A stretch of DNA of 64,000 nucleotides from Mycobacterium heidelbergense (GTDB taxonomy: Bacteria; Actinomycetota; Actinomycetes; Mycobacteriales; Mycobacteriaceae): contig NZ_AP022615.1 of NCBI RefSeq assembly GCF_010730745.1, forward strand, positions 3,100,001-3,164,000, given 5' to 3'. Numbering within the stretch: position 1 is the stretch's first letter; each line of letters starts with the position of its first letter. This document shows positions 34,617 through 43,921 of the stretch, in pieces. Under the pieces are notes generated by a model. That model searched no databases. It saw only the letters and a program-made list of their open reading frames with translations, and was not told where the DNA came from. The position numbers and the translations under genes are program-made.

Positions 34617-35348
34617 ATGAGTTGGTTGCGTCGCGCTAAATTGATCGCACGTCGTGTCGGCATCGATATTTCACGTTACCGCTCTGAGCTGGATTGGAAA
34701 CGTCAGTTCGTGAATCAACTCGAATCGCACCAAGTAAATGTCATTCTTGATGTCGGTGCCAATTCGGGACAATATGCTACCGAACTCCGTAAGGATGGCT
34801 TCAAAGGTCGGATCGTCTCGTTCGAACCTATGTCGCGACCTTTTTCTCTTTTGGTAAATAAAGCATCGTCAGATTCACTTTGGGAATGCCGACAGTATGC
34901 ACTGGGCGATTTTGATGGAACGATATCTATTAATGTCTCGGGTGGCGATGGCCAAAGTAGTTCGGTCCTACCGATGCTGAAAAGTCATCAAAATGCCTTT
35001 CCGTCAGCAAATTTTGTCGGCACCGAAGATGTAACGATACACCGGCTTGATTCTGTGAAGTCAGAAGTTCTCCGGCCGACCGATGTTGCTTTTCTGAAGA
35101 TGGACGTTCAGGGGTATGAAAAGCTCGTGCTCGCCGGTGGCAATTCAACGGTGAACGATCGTTGCATAGGCATGCAACTCGAGCTGTCGCTACTTCCGTT
35201 GTACGAAGGCGGCATGCTCATTCGTGAGGCACTCGATCTTGTGTACGCCATGGGCTTCACCCTGGCGGGATTGCAGCCCTGCCTGTCGGACCCGCGCAAT
35301 GGCCGGATGTTGCAGGCTGAAGGCATCTTCTTTCGTGAGGACGATTGA
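34617..35348 (+). CDS. FkbM-family methyltransferase
   Basis: The ATG at 34617 gives 243 residues. SAM motifs are NVILDVGANSGQYATELR, GRIVSFEPMSRPF and ALGDFDGTISINVSGGDGQSSS, with the FkbM hallmark DVAFLKMDVQGYEKLVLAGG and C-terminal LELSLLPLYEGG. FkbM enzymes O-methylate sugars in glycolipids and polysaccharides; mycobacterial relatives occur in glycopeptidolipid and phenolglycolipid loci. The gene is low in GC like its upstream flank. The start is decided by fit to the family; an upstream frame adds only MAACYCCA. Confidence 0.88.
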   Translation: MSWLRRAKLIARRVGIDISRYRSELDWKRQFVNQLESHQVNVILDVGANSGQYATELRKDGFKGRIVSFEPMSRPFSLLVNKASSDSLWECRQYALGDFDGTISINVSGGDGQSSSVLPMLKSHQNAFPSANFVGTEDVTIHRLDSVKSEVLRPTDVAFLKMDVQGYEKLVLAGGNSTVNDRCIGMQLELSLLPLYEGGMLIREALDLVYAMGFTLAGLQPCLSDPRNGRMLQAEGIFFREDD

Positions 35349-35544
35349 CCGGAGGTGCTGCTCCAGCGTCATTGACGCCGCCGGCATGGACGATTTGCTG
35401 GTCGCACAGGCGGTTTGGGCAAACTTGGTTCACGTCGCGTCACAGCTTCGGTTGAACTCGACCAACACAACGCGCGGGCGAGCCCAACATACCGTCAGCA
35501 GCTTTTCGAGGCGATCAGTGCTCGGGTGTGCGAATATCACTGAT

Positions 35545-36663
35545 GTGGATGAATTGGCTGTGGGGCGCCGCGTCGCGCAGGCTCGCGATGTCGCAGATAT
35601 CACGCAGGACGGCCTTGCCCGAGCCGTCGGCTTGGACCGAACTGCGATAAAGCACCTTGAGAGCGGTGAACGCAAACTTGACGTCACCGAACTAGCGGCC
35701 ATCGCGCAAGTACTCGGTCGACACTTGTCCTTCTTCGCCCAGCCACCTGCTCCTGCGGTTGTCAGCCGACGCGCCGACGCGGGGCTGCAGCACAGCACTT
35801 CGCGCTCCCTCGACATCGAGTTGGATCAGTTCGCCGGGGATGTACGGACTCTCTTTGAGGTGGGCGAGATCAGCCCGGTGGCCCGCACCGGGAGACACGC
35901 CCCTGAGGACGAGGTTCGCGCCGAACAAATGGCCAAAGGCATCCGTTCGAGTCTCGGCATGGACCTCGGCTCGGAATATGAGGCGGTGCGAGACCTAGGG
36001 CAGGCGTGCCAGCGCCTTGGCCTTTACACGTATTCCGCATCGCTCGGCGAGGCCGGCCCCGATGGGGCAAGCGTCGAGGTGTCGGGGGAGTACCTGGATG
36101 TCGGTGCCGCCGTGGTTAACGGGGATGTCCCTTCCGGCCGGCGTCGGGTGACGCTCGCACATCAACTCGGTCACTGGGTGTGCGGGGATCCCTATGGCTC
36201 TTCCACTTCGCCTGAGACCGAGAACCTGATTCACGCGTTCGCACTTCACTTCCTCGCACCTCGTGCGGGCTTGCACATAATCTGGGGTGATCACGACGAC
36301 TGGTCAGACCGAGATCGAGTACTCGCAGCGAGTGCCACCTACGGATTGAGCTGGTCGGCGACCCTCCAGCAGCTTAAGAACGTGGGCATCATTGACTTCG
36401 ACAGGCTCCAAGAGCTCAGGGAATTCGATCCGCCGTTGGGCGACTATCTGCGTCTGGGGTTTTCGCGAACCGATGAGCTCGCGAGCCCATATCTCTCCCC
36501 AGGCTTTGTATCGGCATGCGTAAACGGCTACGCAAACCAGAAACTCACGCAAGGTCGCGCACTTGAATTACTGCGAGGAACCCTGTCCGCGCGGGATCTC
36601 CCTCAGAAACACGCGAAGTCACTCGACGACATTCGGGCGTCTTTCACCGGACATGACGGTTGA
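35545..36663 (+). CDS. XRE-family regulator fused to ImmA/IrrE-type peptidase domain with altered zinc motif
   Basis: GTG at 35545 gives 372 residues. The helix-turn-helix (about 5-62: ITQDGLARAVGLDRTAIKHLESGERKL) is followed by an ImmA/IrrE (DUF955) domain. The zinc-binding HExxH is HQLGH at 206-210 (Q207 encoded by CAA 36163-36165), so the catalytic glutamate is lost. ImmA proteins cleave repressors or act as sensors; this one is probably catalytically dead but may still bind DNA or protein. The start is uncertain because the frame is open far upstream. It is unrelated to its glycan neighbours and may be a stress or mobile-element regulator. Confidence 0.8.
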   Translation: MDELAVGRRVAQARDVADITQDGLARAVGLDRTAIKHLESGERKLDVTELAAIAQVLGRHLSFFAQPPAPAVVSRRADAGLQHSTSRSLDIELDQFAGDVRTLFEVGEISPVARTGRHAPEDEVRAEQMAKGIRSSLGMDLGSEYEAVRDLGQACQRLGLYTYSASLGEAGPDGASVEVSGEYLDVGAAVVNGDVPSGRRRVTLAHQLGHWVCGDPYGSSTSPETENLIHAFALHFLAPRAGLHIIWGDHDDWSDRDRVLAASATYGLSWSATLQQLKNVGIIDFDRLQELREFDPPLGDYLRLGFSRTDELASPYLSPGFVSACVNGYANQKLTQGRALELLRGTLSARDLPQKHAKSLDDIRASFTGHDG

Positions 36664-36703
36664 TTAGCCGCAGTGCTCCAGCTATCGCCCTAGCAGACAT
36701 CCT

Positions 36704-37846
36704 GTGACGCGGCCCCATGTGGTGGTGCAGTTCTCATCGATGATGCCGTCCGCGCGCTATGGAGGGGCGGAACGAGTCGTCGGTGCTTTCGCCGATGAGC
36801 TTGAGCAGGCTGGGTTCAAGGTGGACAACTGCGGATTGAAGCCTAAGGGCAGCGAGCACCTTGCCGGATATCCGATCAACAACGTCTACTGGCCGTTCGA
36901 CGGTAGCCGTCGCCCCCTTGCGCGGCGGCTACTGTGGCACGCCATCGACACTTTCACCCTTGCGAGTAGGCGCACAGTAGAAAAGATTGTCGACGAGCTG
37001 CGTCCGGATGTGGTGATCACACACAATTTGCGCGGCTGGGGCTTCGCGCCATGGGTCGTTGCTGGCGAGCGTGGAATTCCACTGGTGCATGTGGTGCACG
37101 ATTACGGTCTGGTCTGCAATTCATCGACGCTGTGGCGCGGCGAGGTGTGCGCCGATGTATGCGCGGGATGCCGCCCGCGGGTCGCGATGACGCGTCGGCG
37201 GTGGCCTGGTGGCTGCGTTGTGGGCGCGTCGAGAGCGGTGTTGGCCGAGAACCAGCGCCGCCTTGGACTTCATGACTTCGACCACGCAATCGCAATACAC
37301 CCAACCGCGGCGGGCCACGACCTACAGCCCGACCGCCGAGCTCACTCGCTTGGTGTTCCGAAAACGATTGGCTACCTGGGCCGAGTAAGCCAACACAAGG
37401 GCATCGAAGTCCTCCTGGCGGCGATTGACGGCACGGGCAAGAATCTGATCGTCGCTGGCGAAGGTGAACCCGGCTACGTCGAGGGCCTTATGGCTGGTGC
37501 GCACGGTAATGTCCAGTGGCTTGGGTGGACCGATGATCACCGATCGTTTTTCGACGCGATCGATGTCCTCGTGGTCCCGTCGGTATGGCTGGACCCGTTC
37601 CCCCTCGTCGTTCTGGACGGAGTCCGCGCGGGAGTTCCCGTGCTGATCGCGGATCGTCCCGGACTCATCGAAGCCGCTGCCGTGCACGGCGCACGTCATG
37701 CCACATTTGCAGCCGACAACGTTGAAGCGCTGCGGCAGGCGCTTGACCGTCCGCTGAGCGGCTACCAGGTCGAACCGGCCACGATCGACGACGCCGATAT
37801 CATCGAGTTGGTCACGGAGTTAGCGTCGAAAAGGGAGACCAGTTGA
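36704..37846 (+). CDS. Glycosyltransferase family 4
   Basis: The protein has 380 residues from GTG 36704. The N-domain is GGAERVVGAFADELEQAG, the linker DVVITHNLRGWGF and HVVHDYG, and the C-domain is TIGYLGRVSQHKGIEVLL, IVAGEGEPGYVEGL and FDAIDVLVVPSVWLDPFPLVVLD. The acidic E-x7-E loop appears as the DPFPLVVLD variant. It probably adds one residue to a lipid-linked repeat unit in the cytoplasm. It overlaps the GH-like gene by 4 bp. Confidence 0.9.
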   Translation: MTRPHVVVQFSSMMPSARYGGAERVVGAFADELEQAGFKVDNCGLKPKGSEHLAGYPINNVYWPFDGSRRPLARRLLWHAIDTFTLASRRTVEKIVDELRPDVVITHNLRGWGFAPWVVAGERGIPLVHVVHDYGLVCNSSTLWRGEVCADVCAGCRPRVAMTRRRWPGGCVVGASRAVLAENQRRLGLHDFDHAIAIHPTAAGHDLQPDRRAHSLGVPKTIGYLGRVSQHKGIEVLLAAIDGTGKNLIVAGEGEPGYVEGLMAGAHGNVQWLGWTDDHRSFFDAIDVLVVPSVWLDPFPLVVLDGVRAGVPVLIADRPGLIEAAAVHGARHATFAADNVEALRQALDRPLSGYQVEPATIDDADIIELVTELASKRETS

Positions 37847-38895
37847 GACGGGACGTAAACGTTCACACACTGGTGATGTTGGCGTTTTCGTTGATCGTCC
37901 TCAGCCTTGTGCCCGGTTTGTGTACGTCGTGCGGAACGTCCAGACCGGGCCCGATCGGCATGATGGTGCGGCTTTACGGTGCCGACGCGGCAAGCGTTGC
38001 CCGCGAGTTTGACTTGTTGACGGCGATGCACGTGACCTGGGTCAGGGTGGACTTTGAATGGCCGACGATCGAGGGCAATCGCGGGAAGTTCGATTGGGCC
38101 TACACCGACGCAGTCGTCAAAGAGGCGTCGGCTCGACGATTGAACGTTCTCGGGATTCTCAGTCATACTCCCGCATGGGCACGCCCGGCCAGTACGACGA
38201 CTTCTAACCCACCAGATCACGTCTCTGACTTCGCAGAATTCGCCCGCGCGACGGTGGCACGTTACAGCCCGCTGGGAGTGCACACATGGGAGATCTGGAA
38301 CGAGCCCAACGTCAGCGCCTTCTGGCAACCCGCTCCCGACGCCAACAGATACGGGGAGCTCTTCCGAGCCGCCGCCACGACGATGCGGGCGGTCGACCCG
38401 GTCGCGACACTGCTCATCGGCGGTCTCACAAGCGGCGGCGACCTAGCGGACGGCTCACGGATCTCCCAAGCAAAATATGTTGAGCAGCTGTACGGCAACG
38501 GAACCGCGCAGGCGGCTGACGCGATCGCCGTGCACCCTTACAGCTTCGCTTGGCCGCATGCCCACGCGGTGATCGGAGGGCTCGACGATGTGCCGGCGCT
38601 GCATCAAATAATGGAACGGCACGGGGATGGCGGGAAGAACGTGTGGATCACCGAGTTCGGTGTGCCCACCGGAACCGCTTCTGATGCTGTTTCTGACAAA
38701 GATCAGGCCGCCACGATCATGCACGCCCGCAAGCTCGTCCAGAAGTGGAGTTGGACCGGGCCGCTCATCTACTACGAACTGCGAGACGGTGGTACCAACC
38801 CCGCTATCGACGAGGAAAATTTCGGTGTGGTGCGTAAAGATCTCAGTCTGAAGCCAGCCGGCGAAGCATTGATCCAACAACAAATCGCGCCGTAG
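37843..38895 (+). CDS. Secreted clan GH-A glycoside hydrolase (GH39-like)
   Basis: TTG 37843 overlaps the preceding stop (TTGA); 350 residues. An N-terminal hydrophobic signal segment (9-27) is followed by a TIM barrel. The acid/base is in TWEIWNEPNVSAFW, the nucleophile in VWITEFGVPTG, and HPYSFAWPH lies between. This is the two-glutamate arrangement of clan GH-A. Such enzymes in Wzy loci trim or cut the polymer during export. Substrate specificity cannot be told. Confidence 0.85.
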   Translation: MRRDVNVHTLVMLAFSLIVLSLVPGLCTSCGTSRPGPIGMMVRLYGADAASVAREFDLLTAMHVTWVRVDFEWPTIEGNRGKFDWAYTDAVVKEASARRLNVLGILSHTPAWARPASTTTSNPPDHVSDFAEFARATVARYSPLGVHTWEIWNEPNVSAFWQPAPDANRYGELFRAAATTMRAVDPVATLLIGGLTSGGDLADGSRISQAKYVEQLYGNGTAQAADAIAVHPYSFAWPHAHAVIGGLDDVPALHQIMERHGDGGKNVWITEFGVPTGTASDAVSDKDQAATIMHARKLVQKWSWTGPLIYYELRDGGTNPAIDEENFGVVRKDLSLKPAGEALIQQQIAP

Positions 38896-38956
38896 CGGTT
38901 ACCGCGCAGCCGGATACGGCTCCGTCGACGAAGACCCCCACCTAGGGCCCCACGCT

Positions 38957-39799
38957 TCATGCCGCGTCGGATTTGCGCCAGACGTAAAAATCCTGTTGTC
39001 CCGCAACATCATTCAGATGACAGCTCACCGATTCCAATGCCGGGGCCGATTCGGCGACCAGCGACTCCACCGCCTCCTGCGTGAACCACGTCATGCCGTA
39101 CTCGTCGTAGTAGTAGGGGTAGCGCTCGAAGTAATAGCCAGCGTCGGCGAGGGCATCCAGAACCTGGCTTTTATCCAGCCAATAGTGTTCGTATTCCTCG
39201 AGATTCTCCGCGGAGAAGCGCCCATGGGTAGTGAATACCAGCACACCACCGGGCGCCAGCAGGTCCTGCATGCGGCGGAGGTGGTCGGCGACGGCGAGTC
39301 TGTGCATGTGGCTGTACACCGAAAGCAAATAGATCAGGTCGAACCGCCCGTCCCATTCTGGGCCCGGGTCGGCAGGAATCTGTTTCGCACCGAACTCCGA
39401 TGCGGTGAACCGGGCACCCTCGTCGATCACGTCGCTGACATAAATACGGTCGGCGGGAACTGCGTTGCGTAGTTCGCGAACGATACGGCCATAGCCGCAA
39501 CCAACTTCCAACACAGACCCCAGCGTGTCCCAGTCCCGGCCGGCTTCGTTCAATGAGCGGCCTAGTCGGGAGACGATCTCCTGCGCGATGCGGTGATAGA
39601 CCTGCACATCCGCCGGGTTGCTCGAGCCAAGCATGAAATCGTTGTAGTGCACTCGGCCGTCCAAACCCGGCAACGTGCGGGCGCCCAGAAGTGAGCCGGC
39701 CGCGAATCGCGCGCGCCGAGCCACCGCATAAATTGGGCGGGCCCGCTTAATCGTGTTGAGCACGTTAGCGGGCAGTATCTTCACGGACAAGTGAGGCAT
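38957..39799 (-). CDS. Class I SAM-dependent methyltransferase
   Basis: The ATG at 39799 gives 280 residues. The SAM loop is GSVLEVGCGYGRIVREL, then RIYVSDVIDEGARFTASEF and FDLIYLLSVYSHMHRLAVADHL, and LAPGGVLVFTTHG. The YSHM motif is frequent in sugar or methoxy methyltransferases of surface-glycan loci. It is convergent with the GH-A gene and downstream of the epimerase on the minus strand. Confidence 0.85.
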   Translation of the reverse strand: MPHLSVKILPANVLNTIKRARPIYAVARRARFAAGSLLGARTLPGLDGRVHYNDFMLGSSNPADVQVYHRIAQEIVSRLGRSLNEAGRDWDTLGSVLEVGCGYGRIVRELRNAVPADRIYVSDVIDEGARFTASEFGAKQIPADPGPEWDGRFDLIYLLSVYSHMHRLAVADHLRRMQDLLAPGGVLVFTTHGRFSAENLEEYEHYWLDKSQVLDALADAGYYFERYPYYYDEYGMTWFTQEAVESLVAESAPALESVSCHLNDVAGQQDFYVWRKSDAA

Positions 39800-39964
39800 A
39801 TTCTCCCCGCGCTTCGGTGCTTGGCAAACATTTGTACGATGATAATCCGCGTCGTTGGCGCAGACGTTTTTGCAGGGGTCGCAGCTTCCCGCCATCAGCG
39901 CCACACTTCATGCCGTGAGGTCCTCACCCATTCGTCAGATCGACCGGCGGTGGGTGAATGCCTC

Positions 39965-40987
39965 TTAAACTGAGGCCGCCTTGCTGTGTCGTTGTCGGTG
40001 TGTCCTGTTGCCTGAGAGCTGGTCGAAGATCCACCGATAGGTGCGTTCGAGGCCGTCGGTGAGAGAGATCGACGGCTCCCAGTCGTAGAGGTCCCGTATC
40101 AAGGTGTTGTCGCTATTTCGTCCACGGACGCCTTGGGGTGCGTCCAGTTTGTAATTGCGCCTGACGGTGATCCCGGCGATCTGCTCGATCATGGTGACCA
40201 TTTCGTTGATGCTCACTAACTCGGAGCTGCCGAGATTGACGGGCAATGCGTTGTCCCCCGCAATCACCTTTAGTGTTCCCTGGATGCAGTCGTCGACGTA
40301 CATGAAGCTGCGGGTCTGTTGGCCGTCGCCCCAGATCTCGATCTCGTGCCGGCCGGAGAGCACCGCCTCGGCAATCTTGCGGCAGAGTGCGGCCGGGGCC
40401 TTCTCGCGCCCGCCGTCGTAGGTGCCGTCGACGCCATAGACGTTGTGGTAGCGCGCGACGCGTGTCTGCAGGCCGAAGTCCTGACGGAAGTGCTCACACA
40501 TACGCTCGCTGAATAGCTTCTCCCAGCCATAGCCGTCTTCGGGCATCGCGGGGTATGCGTCGGACTCTTTAAGAGCCGTTACGTCGGCGTCGACCTGCTT
40601 GTCGGCGGCATACACACAGGCTGAGCTGGAGAAAAAGAAGCGACCAACGTTTGCATCTCGCGCGGCGATTAACAAATGAGTGTTGATCAGCACCGAAAGC
40701 ATGCACTCGGCCTTATGCGTTTCGATGAAGCCCATGCCGCCCATGTCGGCCGCGAGGTTGTAGACCATATCAACTCCCCGCACGGCCTCGTGGCACTCGG
40801 CAAGGTTCGATAGGTCAAGCTGATGGGCTTCGACACCGTCGGGGATCTGGAACCAATCATCGACGGCTTTGATGTCAACACTGCGGACCAAAACCCCCCG
40901 TTGACTCAGAGCCCTGGCGAGATGCCCCCCGATAAAGCCGCCACCCCCGGCGACCAAAGCTGTTTCTCGGGCTATCTCCACCCTCAA
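39965..40987 (-). CDS. GDP-mannose 3,5-epimerase-like NAD-dependent epimerase
   Basis: The protein has 340 residues. The Rossmann motif is GGGGFIGGHLA (14-24). NLAADMGGMGFIETH (77-91), SSACVYAADKQ, YGWEK (Y153, K157), RYHNVYG, GGREKAPAALCRK and GDGQQTRSF..VDDC are the segments that distinguish plant-type GDP-mannose 3,5-epimerases, as I recall them. KxxxGVRGRNSDN near the end is also shared. That enzyme makes GDP-L-galactose and GDP-L-gulose. It would supply an L-sugar donor for the locus. The product is inferred from motif similarity. Confidence 0.8.
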   Translation of the reverse strand: MRVEIARETALVAGGGGFIGGHLARALSQRGVLVRSVDIKAVDDWFQIPDGVEAHQLDLSNLAECHEAVRGVDMVYNLAADMGGMGFIETHKAECMLSVLINTHLLIAARDANVGRFFFSSSACVYAADKQVDADVTALKESDAYPAMPEDGYGWEKLFSERMCEHFRQDFGLQTRVARYHNVYGVDGTYDGGREKAPAALCRKIAEAVLSGRHEIEIWGDGQQTRSFMYVDDCIQGTLKVIAGDNALPVNLGSSELVSINEMVTMIEQIAGITVRRNYKLDAPQGVRGRNSDNTLIRDLYDWEPSISLTDGLERTYRWIFDQLSGNRTHRQRHSKAASV

Positions 40988-41441
40988 GGCCCCTTTCAGG
41001 GATGCGCGGTAACCTGATCAAGCAAACCAGCAGTCTACTTGCCGCTAGATGGTGAGTCTTAGCGACTGGGTCCATCCGGTTTTAGAGTCGTGCTGGTATG
41101 TTCTGGGTTCAGGACGTGATCAATGCCGGCACGGGCCAAGCGATTCGATTCGCGACCTGGCGCTGCTGATGAAACCGGCCGTCCAGCCCGAATTCGATCC
41201 GAGCCATCCGGACGGCGCTCGGTGTGAGCTCGCCGACAGTAGAACGTTCGTTCATCTCCCGGCCTAAAACGTGCCAAATGGTATGCAAACGACGCAGTCG
41301 CATACACTACCGGTATGGTCGCAACCGGGCGCCGCAGCTACGGCGGGCCTCCGCGTGGGCGTGTGGCGCTAACTAAATCGGGGTGCGGCCCGGCGTTCGT
41401 GTCTGCGAGGATGCCGCGCAGGTCCGAGAGAGATCGGGCCG
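40988..41441. other. 454-bp gene-poor interval between divergent epimerase and acyltransferase
   Basis: Holds the two promoters. Short minus-strand ORFs (for example one starting MNERSTVGELTPSAVRMARI, about 41109-41255) carry no recognised domain. A small inverted repeat TATGC...GCATA lies at about 41282-41304. Confidence 0.4.
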
Positions 41442-42713
41442 ATGACTGACCATGCAAGACCCACAACGACACGGGACCTCCCTGACTTCGCGGTCCGGGC
41501 GGTGATGCCGGCGCCGGGCAGCGTTCGCGGCGTGCGGCCAGACTTCGATCGGTTTTGTGCGATCCACCGCTTCGGCGCCTTGGACGGTTTGCGGGCGTTG
41601 AGCGCGATCGCGGTCGTTTGGCACCACACAGTAGACACACAAGGGCCGGTGATCGCAGGCCGCGAATACTTTGCATTCGGTCTTCATTCCGTGGGCGGCG
41701 AAGGGGTGGATCTTTTCTTCGCGATCAGCGGATTCCTGATAACCACGCTGCTGGTACGTGAGTACAACGCAACCGCACGAATTTCGCTGCGAAAATTCTA
41801 TGCCCGGCGCTCGCTGCGCATCTTTCCTCTCTACTATTTGACGCTGCTGGTGTGCATCGCGACCACGCTAGTCAAGCCCGCGTGGCGCGACAGCCCGGTG
41901 GACGTGCGATTCGTCCACTACCTTCCGGCGTTCGTCACTTATACGCCTAACTGGTTCCTCGACTCCGGCGACAAGTTCTTTAGCGCCTGGTCGCTGGCGA
42001 CTGAGGAGCAGTTCTATTTACTGTGGCCACCTTTGCTGGTCGGGGCGCTGGCGATCGGCCGTGGGCGAGTCTGGATTCCGCTGGCAGTGGTGAGTGCCTT
42101 GGTTGTAATCTCGCAGAGCTCCGTCCTAGTAGCCGACACGTCGGTGCTGCCCGGCCGGATTCCGGCGAGTTTGTCATTGCCAATCCTGCTTGGCGCCGCT
42201 GCGGCGCTGGTGGCGAGCGCTCCGCGTGGGTTCGCACTCCTGGCTTTCGTTTTCGGCCGCAGCTGGTCGGCGCCGGCTGTGGCGCTAGCGCTAGCGATAG
42301 TCCTCGAGGTGGTCGCACAGCAAGAGCTCTTTCAGTCCCTCATCGTGGCCGTCGTAGTGCGGTGCCTAATGGTCGCCGTCGTAGTGAGCGTCTGCCTGGT
42401 CGAGCGCACATCATTGCACCCACTTCTGCAGTGGCGCCCGCTCGCGTTCGTTGGGGTGATCAGCTATGGCGTCTACCTCCTTCATCCGTTGTGCATAAAT
42501 GCGATCCGCGAGGTTCTCCACCAGAACTACGGCCCGTTGCTGTTTGCCGAAGCGCTCGTCAGCGTGGTTGTCCTGGCCTACCTGAGCTTCCGGTACTTCG
42601 AGACGCCACTGCTGAGGCTTAAGAGGCGCTTCGAAACCAAAGACCAGAGCGAAGGCGATGAGCTGACGCGCATCACTGGAAATAAGGATCAAGGTCGGGG
42701 GCGCGAATCGTGA
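41442..42713 (+). CDS. Membrane acyltransferase 3 (OafA/NolL type)
   Basis: The protein has 423 residues. Signature elements: FGALDGLRALSAIAVVWHHT (with the catalytic-like H), GVDLFFAISGFLITTLLVRE, FYARRSLRIFPLYY, SWSLATEEQFYLLWP, and about ten transmembrane helices, ending with VGVISYGVYLLHPLC. These proteins O-acylate surface sugars with acyl-CoA. It overlaps the next acyltransferase by 4 bp. It probably decorates the polysaccharide. Confidence 0.9.
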   Translation: MTDHARPTTTRDLPDFAVRAVMPAPGSVRGVRPDFDRFCAIHRFGALDGLRALSAIAVVWHHTVDTQGPVIAGREYFAFGLHSVGGEGVDLFFAISGFLITTLLVREYNATARISLRKFYARRSLRIFPLYYLTLLVCIATTLVKPAWRDSPVDVRFVHYLPAFVTYTPNWFLDSGDKFFSAWSLATEEQFYLLWPPLLVGALAIGRGRVWIPLAVVSALVVISQSSVLVADTSVLPGRIPASLSLPILLGAAAALVASAPRGFALLAFVFGRSWSAPAVALALAIVLEVVAQQELFQSLIVAVVVRCLMVAVVVSVCLVERTSLHPLLQWRPLAFVGVISYGVYLLHPLCINAIREVLHQNYGPLLFAEALVSVVVLAYLSFRYFETPLLRLKRRFETKDQSEGDELTRITGNKDQGRGRES

Positions 42714-43921
42714 CCGATGCAACGACCGGGACGCGTACCGCTCGCGCGTCCAAGTTCACATCTCTTGAGGCCGGTCGTGCGTTTGCTGCACTTATAGTTG
42801 TGCTGTTCCACTGCAACGAAACTGGCGTTGAATCGAAGTACTTCGGCCACGAGGTCTTGCCCTTCTTCCGCGGCGGATACTCCGGCGTTGAGTTCTTCTT
42901 CGTCCTGAGCGGCTTCGTGATGGTGGTAGCGCATCGAAAAGATCTCTCGACGGGACGGGGGGTCGGACGGTTCCTGTGGAAACGATTCCAACGGCTTTAC
43001 CCGACGCTCTGGGCCGTCGTCGTGCCGCTGGTCGTCGTTATGCTCGTCGGGCCTACCCTGCGCTGGGCGGACAGTTTAAGCGCCGGTGATGTCGTTGCTG
43101 CACTTACGGCGGCGCCGTTTCCGCATGAACGAGTGCTGTCGGTCGAGTGGACGCTGCGCTACGAGGTTGTCTTCTACCTGTTGTTCGCGATGACTATCCG
43201 GTGGCGGCGGCCCACGTTGCTGCTGTGGCTGGTTTGGTGCGTTGTCGGGGTGACGAGCCTCTGGTTTGCGCCACATGGGATCCTGGGCTTCGTCGTCGCG
43301 CCCTATCCCTTGATCTTCGTTGCGGGAATGATTGTCGGTTTGGCGTTCGAGCGCATACCGGCTCGCGTGGCTATTGCATCGTTGACGATTGGCAGCGCGG
43401 TCTACCTGGCATGGTTGGCGCATTTGGCGGCCTCGGCTGTCAAACCCGACAAGTTGCCGATCGACGCATTGGGCTTCGGGGTGGGTGCGGCACTGATCGT
43501 GGCTGGCTTGGCGATTTTGGAGCGCTCGGGCAAGATCGCTGCACCCCGGATTCTCTGCTTCCTGGGTGCGGCGTCCTATTCGATCTATCTTGTGCACTAC
43601 CCGGCAATGTCCGTTCTCATGAAGCTCGCAATGAAACTGCGTGCCATGGGGGCACCGGATTATGCCGCGATCACACTCGTACTACTTACAGCGGTTGGGG
43701 CGGGTGTGATGTGCCACCTCGTCGTCGAGAAGCCGTTGCTCAAGGCGACCCGGCGTCTCGGTGACTGGTACTCAGAGCGTCGGCGTATCGGTTCACCGGT
43801 CGTAGTGGGCATCCCGTTGGCGCGCGCAAGAGTCACGATCCTCGCGCACGGCCTCGGCGTCGCGCTCAGGGAGCCTGTCCCACCGTTCCTTCGAGCAGGC
43901 CCTCGTGGTGGGCCCATGTGA
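42710..43921 (+). CDS. Membrane acyltransferase 3
   Basis: The protein has 403 residues from GTG 42710 (GTGA overlap). It has SLEAGRAFAALIVVLFHC, GYSGVEFFFVLSGFVMVVAHR, FLWKRFQRLYPTLW, SVEWTLRYEVVFYLLF and FLGAASYSIYLVHYP, with multiple membrane helices. The family is the same as its neighbour but the sequence is diverged, suggesting a different acyl donor or position. Its last 56 bp overlap the 3' end of the convergent Wzz-PIN gene. Confidence 0.9.
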   Translation: MTDATTGTRTARASKFTSLEAGRAFAALIVVLFHCNETGVESKYFGHEVLPFFRGGYSGVEFFFVLSGFVMVVAHRKDLSTGRGVGRFLWKRFQRLYPTLWAVVVPLVVVMLVGPTLRWADSLSAGDVVAALTAAPFPHERVLSVEWTLRYEVVFYLLFAMTIRWRRPTLLLWLVWCVVGVTSLWFAPHGILGFVVAPYPLIFVAGMIVGLAFERIPARVAIASLTIGSAVYLAWLAHLAASAVKPDKLPIDALGFGVGAALIVAGLAILERSGKIAAPRILCFLGAASYSIYLVHYPAMSVLMKLAMKLRAMGAPDYAAITLVLLTAVGAGVMCHLVVEKPLLKATRRLGDWYSERRRIGSPVVVGIPLARARVTILAHGLGVALREPVPPFLRAGPRGGPM

